Shown here piece after piece: positions 61,970 through 64,000 of a stretch of 64,000 bases of DNA (the first letter of the stretch is position 1; every line of letters begins with the position of its first letter). The stretch comes from Acidobacteriaceae bacterium. Lineage in GTDB: Bacteria; Acidobacteriota; Terriglobia; Terriglobales; Acidobacteriaceae. The stretch spans positions 1-64,000 of the forward strand of contig JASHNS010000004.1 in the NCBI GenBank assembly GCA_030041515.1, written 5' to 3'. The notes under the pieces are model-generated. The model did not search any database, was not told the DNA's origin, and saw only the letters and a list, made by a program, of their open reading frames with translations. The position numbers were made by a program, and so were the translations under genes.

Positions 61970-63412
61970 ATGGATACGCTTTCGAATACGCCCTACGCCG
62001 AGCCGGGCCTTCCGCTTCCGCCGTTCCTCCGCACGTGGTCCCTTCAGAATCCTCAGGTGGCGCGCTGTGGCAATCACGACCACTTCGCCATCGTCTACGA
62101 CAATCAGGCCGATCAGTTCGATTTCATCGTTCCCTTCCTGCGCCTCGGCATGGAGCTCGGCGAGAAGAGCGTCTTCATCGTCGACGACAACGCTCCTGAA
62201 ACCGTGATCGCGGCCATGGAACACCACGGCATCGACGTCGATGCCGCTACTGCCACCGGCGCGCTCGCTATCGTCACCAAACACGACGCCTATCTCAAAA
62301 ATGGCGACTTCGATCCCGACTGGATGATCGACTTTCTGGCGCAGGCGGTCGTGGACGCGAAAAAGGAAGGCTTCCGCTCGGTACGCGCCTCCGGCGAGAT
62401 GACCTGGGCCCTCGGCCCCGCGGGCGACTCCCACGGCCGGCTGGTCGAGTACGAGTGCAAGCTTAATTCGTTCTTCGCCGGCTATGACATGGGCGGCATC
62501 TGCCAGTACAACCGCCGCCGCTTCCGCCCCGAAACTTTGATGCACGTCATCCACACTCACCCGAAGATCGTCTTTCGCGGCGAGCTGTGCGAAAACCCGT
62601 ATTACATTCCCGCCGAGATCCTTTTGGACCGCGGCGAGAAGATGGAAGACACGGTCGCCCGTCTGCTCGAGAACATGGCCGAGAATACGCGCCTCCGGCG
62701 ACGGCTCACTGAGGAGACTGAGGCGCTGCGCCGTTCAGAAAAGCTGGTGGCTGCCGGCAAAATGGCTGCCACTCTCGCCCACGAGATCAACAATCCTCTG
62801 GAGGCCATCGTCAACCTGTGGTATCTCGTCAAACAGGAAAATCTCTCGTCGGACGGCCGCGTGTATCTCGAGGCGATGGGCAAGGAACTCAACCGGGTTT
62901 CCCACATCGCCAATCAGATTCTTGAGTTCTACCGGGTGGGCGCCACCAACAGCGCTGTCAACCTGGGTCAAATCGCAGACGAGACGGCGCAGCGCTTCCG
63001 CAGCCAGCCGGCTTCGCAAGCCATCGCCATTGAAGTCCAGCATCGCGCGCCGGCCGCCGTTTACGGTTCTTCCGGCGAATTCAATCGCCTCTTTGAAAAC
63101 CTCATCGTCAATGCGCACGAAGCGGGAGCCAGCCGCATCCGCATTCGCATCTCCCGCAGCCGCGACTGGAGCAAGGCCGCCCGCCGCGGCATCCGCATCC
63201 TGGTGGCGGACGACGGAGCAGGCATCCCCTCCGATCACCTCGCCAGAGTCTTCGAGCCCTTCTTCTCTACCAAGGAACAAAAGGGGACCGGCCTCGGCCT
63301 GTGGGTCAGCAAGGGAATCGTCCAGAAGCACGATGGCACTATTTCCATGCGCACCAGCACCGCAGCCGGACGCAACGGAACCTCGTTTTCTATCTTTCTG
63401 CCGACTGCCTGA
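61970..63412 (+). CDS. MEDS-domain sensor histidine kinase
   Basis: The 480-residue soluble kinase has an N-terminal MEDS (DcmR-type) sensory domain (about 35-200, HFAIVYDNQADQFDFIVPFL, GLELGEKSVF-like GMELGEKSVFIVDDNAPE, WALGPAGDSHGRLVEYE). A coiled linker follows, then HisKA with phospho-acceptor His271 (ATLAHEINNPLEAIVNLWYL) and a HATPase domain with N-box ENLIVNAHEAGA, DDGAGIPSDH, FSTKEQKGTGLGLWVSKGIV. No membrane segment is present. I start at ATG 61970; a GTG two codons earlier is possible. No response regulator is adjacent. Confidence 0.9.
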   Translation: MDTLSNTPYAEPGLPLPPFLRTWSLQNPQVARCGNHDHFAIVYDNQADQFDFIVPFLRLGMELGEKSVFIVDDNAPETVIAAMEHHGIDVDAATATGALAIVTKHDAYLKNGDFDPDWMIDFLAQAVVDAKKEGFRSVRASGEMTWALGPAGDSHGRLVEYECKLNSFFAGYDMGGICQYNRRRFRPETLMHVIHTHPKIVFRGELCENPYYIPAEILLDRGEKMEDTVARLLENMAENTRLRRRLTEETEALRRSEKLVAAGKMAATLAHEINNPLEAIVNLWYLVKQENLSSDGRVYLEAMGKELNRVSHIANQILEFYRVGATNSAVNLGQIADETAQRFRSQPASQAIAIEVQHRAPAAVYGSSGEFNRLFENLIVNAHEAGASRIRIRISRSRDWSKAARRGIRILVADDGAGIPSDHLARVFEPFFSTKEQKGTGLGLWVSKGIVQKHDGTISMRTSTAAGRNGTSFSIFLPTA

Positions 63413-63420
63413 CCGCCTCC

Positions 63421-63457
63421 CGGCTGCTGATCAGTGACTACTGTTCACTGATTTCTA
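63421..63457. repeat. TGATCACTG-type repeat, locus 7
   Basis: GGCTGCTGATCAGTGACTAC and TGTTCACTGATTTC lie between the convergent kinase and receptor genes; the receptor stop (CTA on plus) is at the right end. The kinase tail and this repeat abut a CTGACCGCC that recalls the 15-bp family. Confidence 0.75.
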
Positions 63458-64000
63458 CCGGCTGAATGTGATCTCGCCATAGACGCTGCGCCGTATTCCC
63501 ACCGGCGGCCCCGGATCGTAACTGAACTCCACATGGTGCGGCTGGAACAGGTTCCGGCCTGAGACGGTAAATCCGATGTGATGCGTCGACTCCCAGTGGA
63601 TCCTGGCGTCTCCGGTCCAGTAAGAAGCAACGCCGATACCCGGCAGCGCGCTCACATAGCGAACATAGGTATCGACCCCAACCGCCTTCGGCAAATCAAA
63701 TTCGTTCTCAATCAGCGCCTGATGCTCCGGACTCGATCCCTGCTCGACGGGAGCGCTCCCGATGTCTCTGGAATTCGCCGCCTTCTTTACGTGCATGGCC
63801 AGCAGGCTGTACCAGCCTCCCAGCCGCCACCAGTCGGTGGGCTGCCACTCCGGCGCCACTTCGCCGCCGCTGGTGGTGGCCACCAGATCATTGCCGAACT
63901 GTGCCTGGATCAGAATATGCGTGGGCCCCGGGCTCGTTTCCACGTAGGGGGCGCGCACCAGATCTTCGCTGAAGGAATCTCCGTAATGGTTGTAGTAGCT
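63455..64000 (-). CDS. TonB-dependent outer-membrane receptor (C-terminal part, runs off window)
   Basis: This is the last 181 codons of a frame that is open to the right edge. It reads as beta-barrel strands ending in an aromatic or Arg residue: EVAPEWQPTDWWRLGGWYSL, ENEFDLPKAVGVDTYVRYVS, DARIHWESTHHIGFTVSGRN, and the end RRSVYGEITFSR. The NLFQPHHVEF segment before the last strand is typical of TonB-dependent receptors. The N-terminal plug domain and TonB box are not in the window. Substrate unknown. Confidence 0.8.
   Translation of the reverse strand, partial: SYYNHYGDSFSEDLVRAPYVETSPGPTHILIQAQFGNDLVATTSGGEVAPEWQPTDWWRLGGWYSLLAMHVKKAANSRDIGSAPVEQGSSPEHQALIENEFDLPKAVGVDTYVRYVSALPGIGVASYWTGDARIHWESTHHIGFTVSGRNLFQPHHVEFSYDPGPPVGIRRSVYGEITFSR

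Noticed and set aside
1-64000. CRISPR array
   Set aside because: The repeats seen have 8-15-bp units with no 20-40-bp unique spacers and no cas genes.

Overview
The window is high-GC (low 60s percent by eye), gene-dense bacterial chromosome. It carries Tat- and Sec-exported glycosidases, a FecR/W-Y-G-rich secreted protein, a Wzi-like outer-membrane protein, a TonB-dependent receptor tail, a homodimeric AceE-type pyruvate dehydrogenase and an NAD-type short 6-phosphogluconate dehydrogenase. With the gene-end palindromes and tandem repeats, this best fits a Gram-negative member of the Acidobacteriota (Acidobacteriaceae / Terriglobia type). That placement is an inference from gene content; there is no rRNA or tRNA gene in the window. 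I found no transposase, phage gene or CRISPR array.

Layout. 1-2.6 kb (minus): a coupled nonulosonic-acid-type sugar trio (PF02719 dehydratase, hydrolysing UDP-GlcNAc 2-epimerase, start of a DegT aminotransferase). 2.6-4.0 kb (plus): amidase, divergent from the trio over only 34 bp. 4.0-12.6 kb (minus): envelope and lipid run of beta-propeller protein, LolC/E-like permease, zinc phospholipase C, cdsA, dxr, rseP. 12.8-17.4 kb: a non-canonical Nramp transporter; a HAD phosphatase coupled to a BtuF-like/Nudix fusion; yggS-yggU. 17.5-23.3 kb (minus): M1 aminopeptidase, two Xer recombinases, Ku. 23.4-35.3 kb (minus): a carbohydrate block with a Tat-exported PF10091 glucanase, GH15 glucoamylase, transketolase, rpiB, HAD, gnd, zwf, pgl and glk, i.e. 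glucan to glucose to the pentose phosphate pathway. 35.6-39.4 kb (plus): superoxide dismutase, SGNH hydrolase, FecR/DUF6600-like protein. 39.5-44.1 kb (minus): pstSCA, a lipoprotein, ruvC. 44.3-47.4 kb: a zinc-ribbon/TM/RHS-like protein tail-to-tail with a membrane protein. 47.5-53.0 kb (minus): orphan thiG, vapBC-type module, limonene-epoxide-hydrolase-like protein, cNMP/thioredoxin-reductase-like fusion, ABC ATPase, SRPBCC protein. 53.1-63.4 kb (plus): argJ; a TPP-site-less E1-alpha-like gene coupled to aceE; Wzi-like protein; TadG-like protein; MEDS-domain histidine kinase. The right edge holds the C-terminal end of a TonB-dependent receptor (minus).

The strongest structural signals outside the genes are two families of short dispersed repeats. 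One has 15-bp tandem units (five loci); the other is built on TGATCACTG (seven loci). Both sit at or across gene 3' ends and sometimes supply the last codons and the stop. The protein-level candidates most worth following are the E1-alpha-like partner of AceE, the BtuF-Nudix fusion, the Nramp protein with altered metal motifs, the cNMP/TrxR fusion lacking CxxC, and the zinc-ribbon RHS protein.
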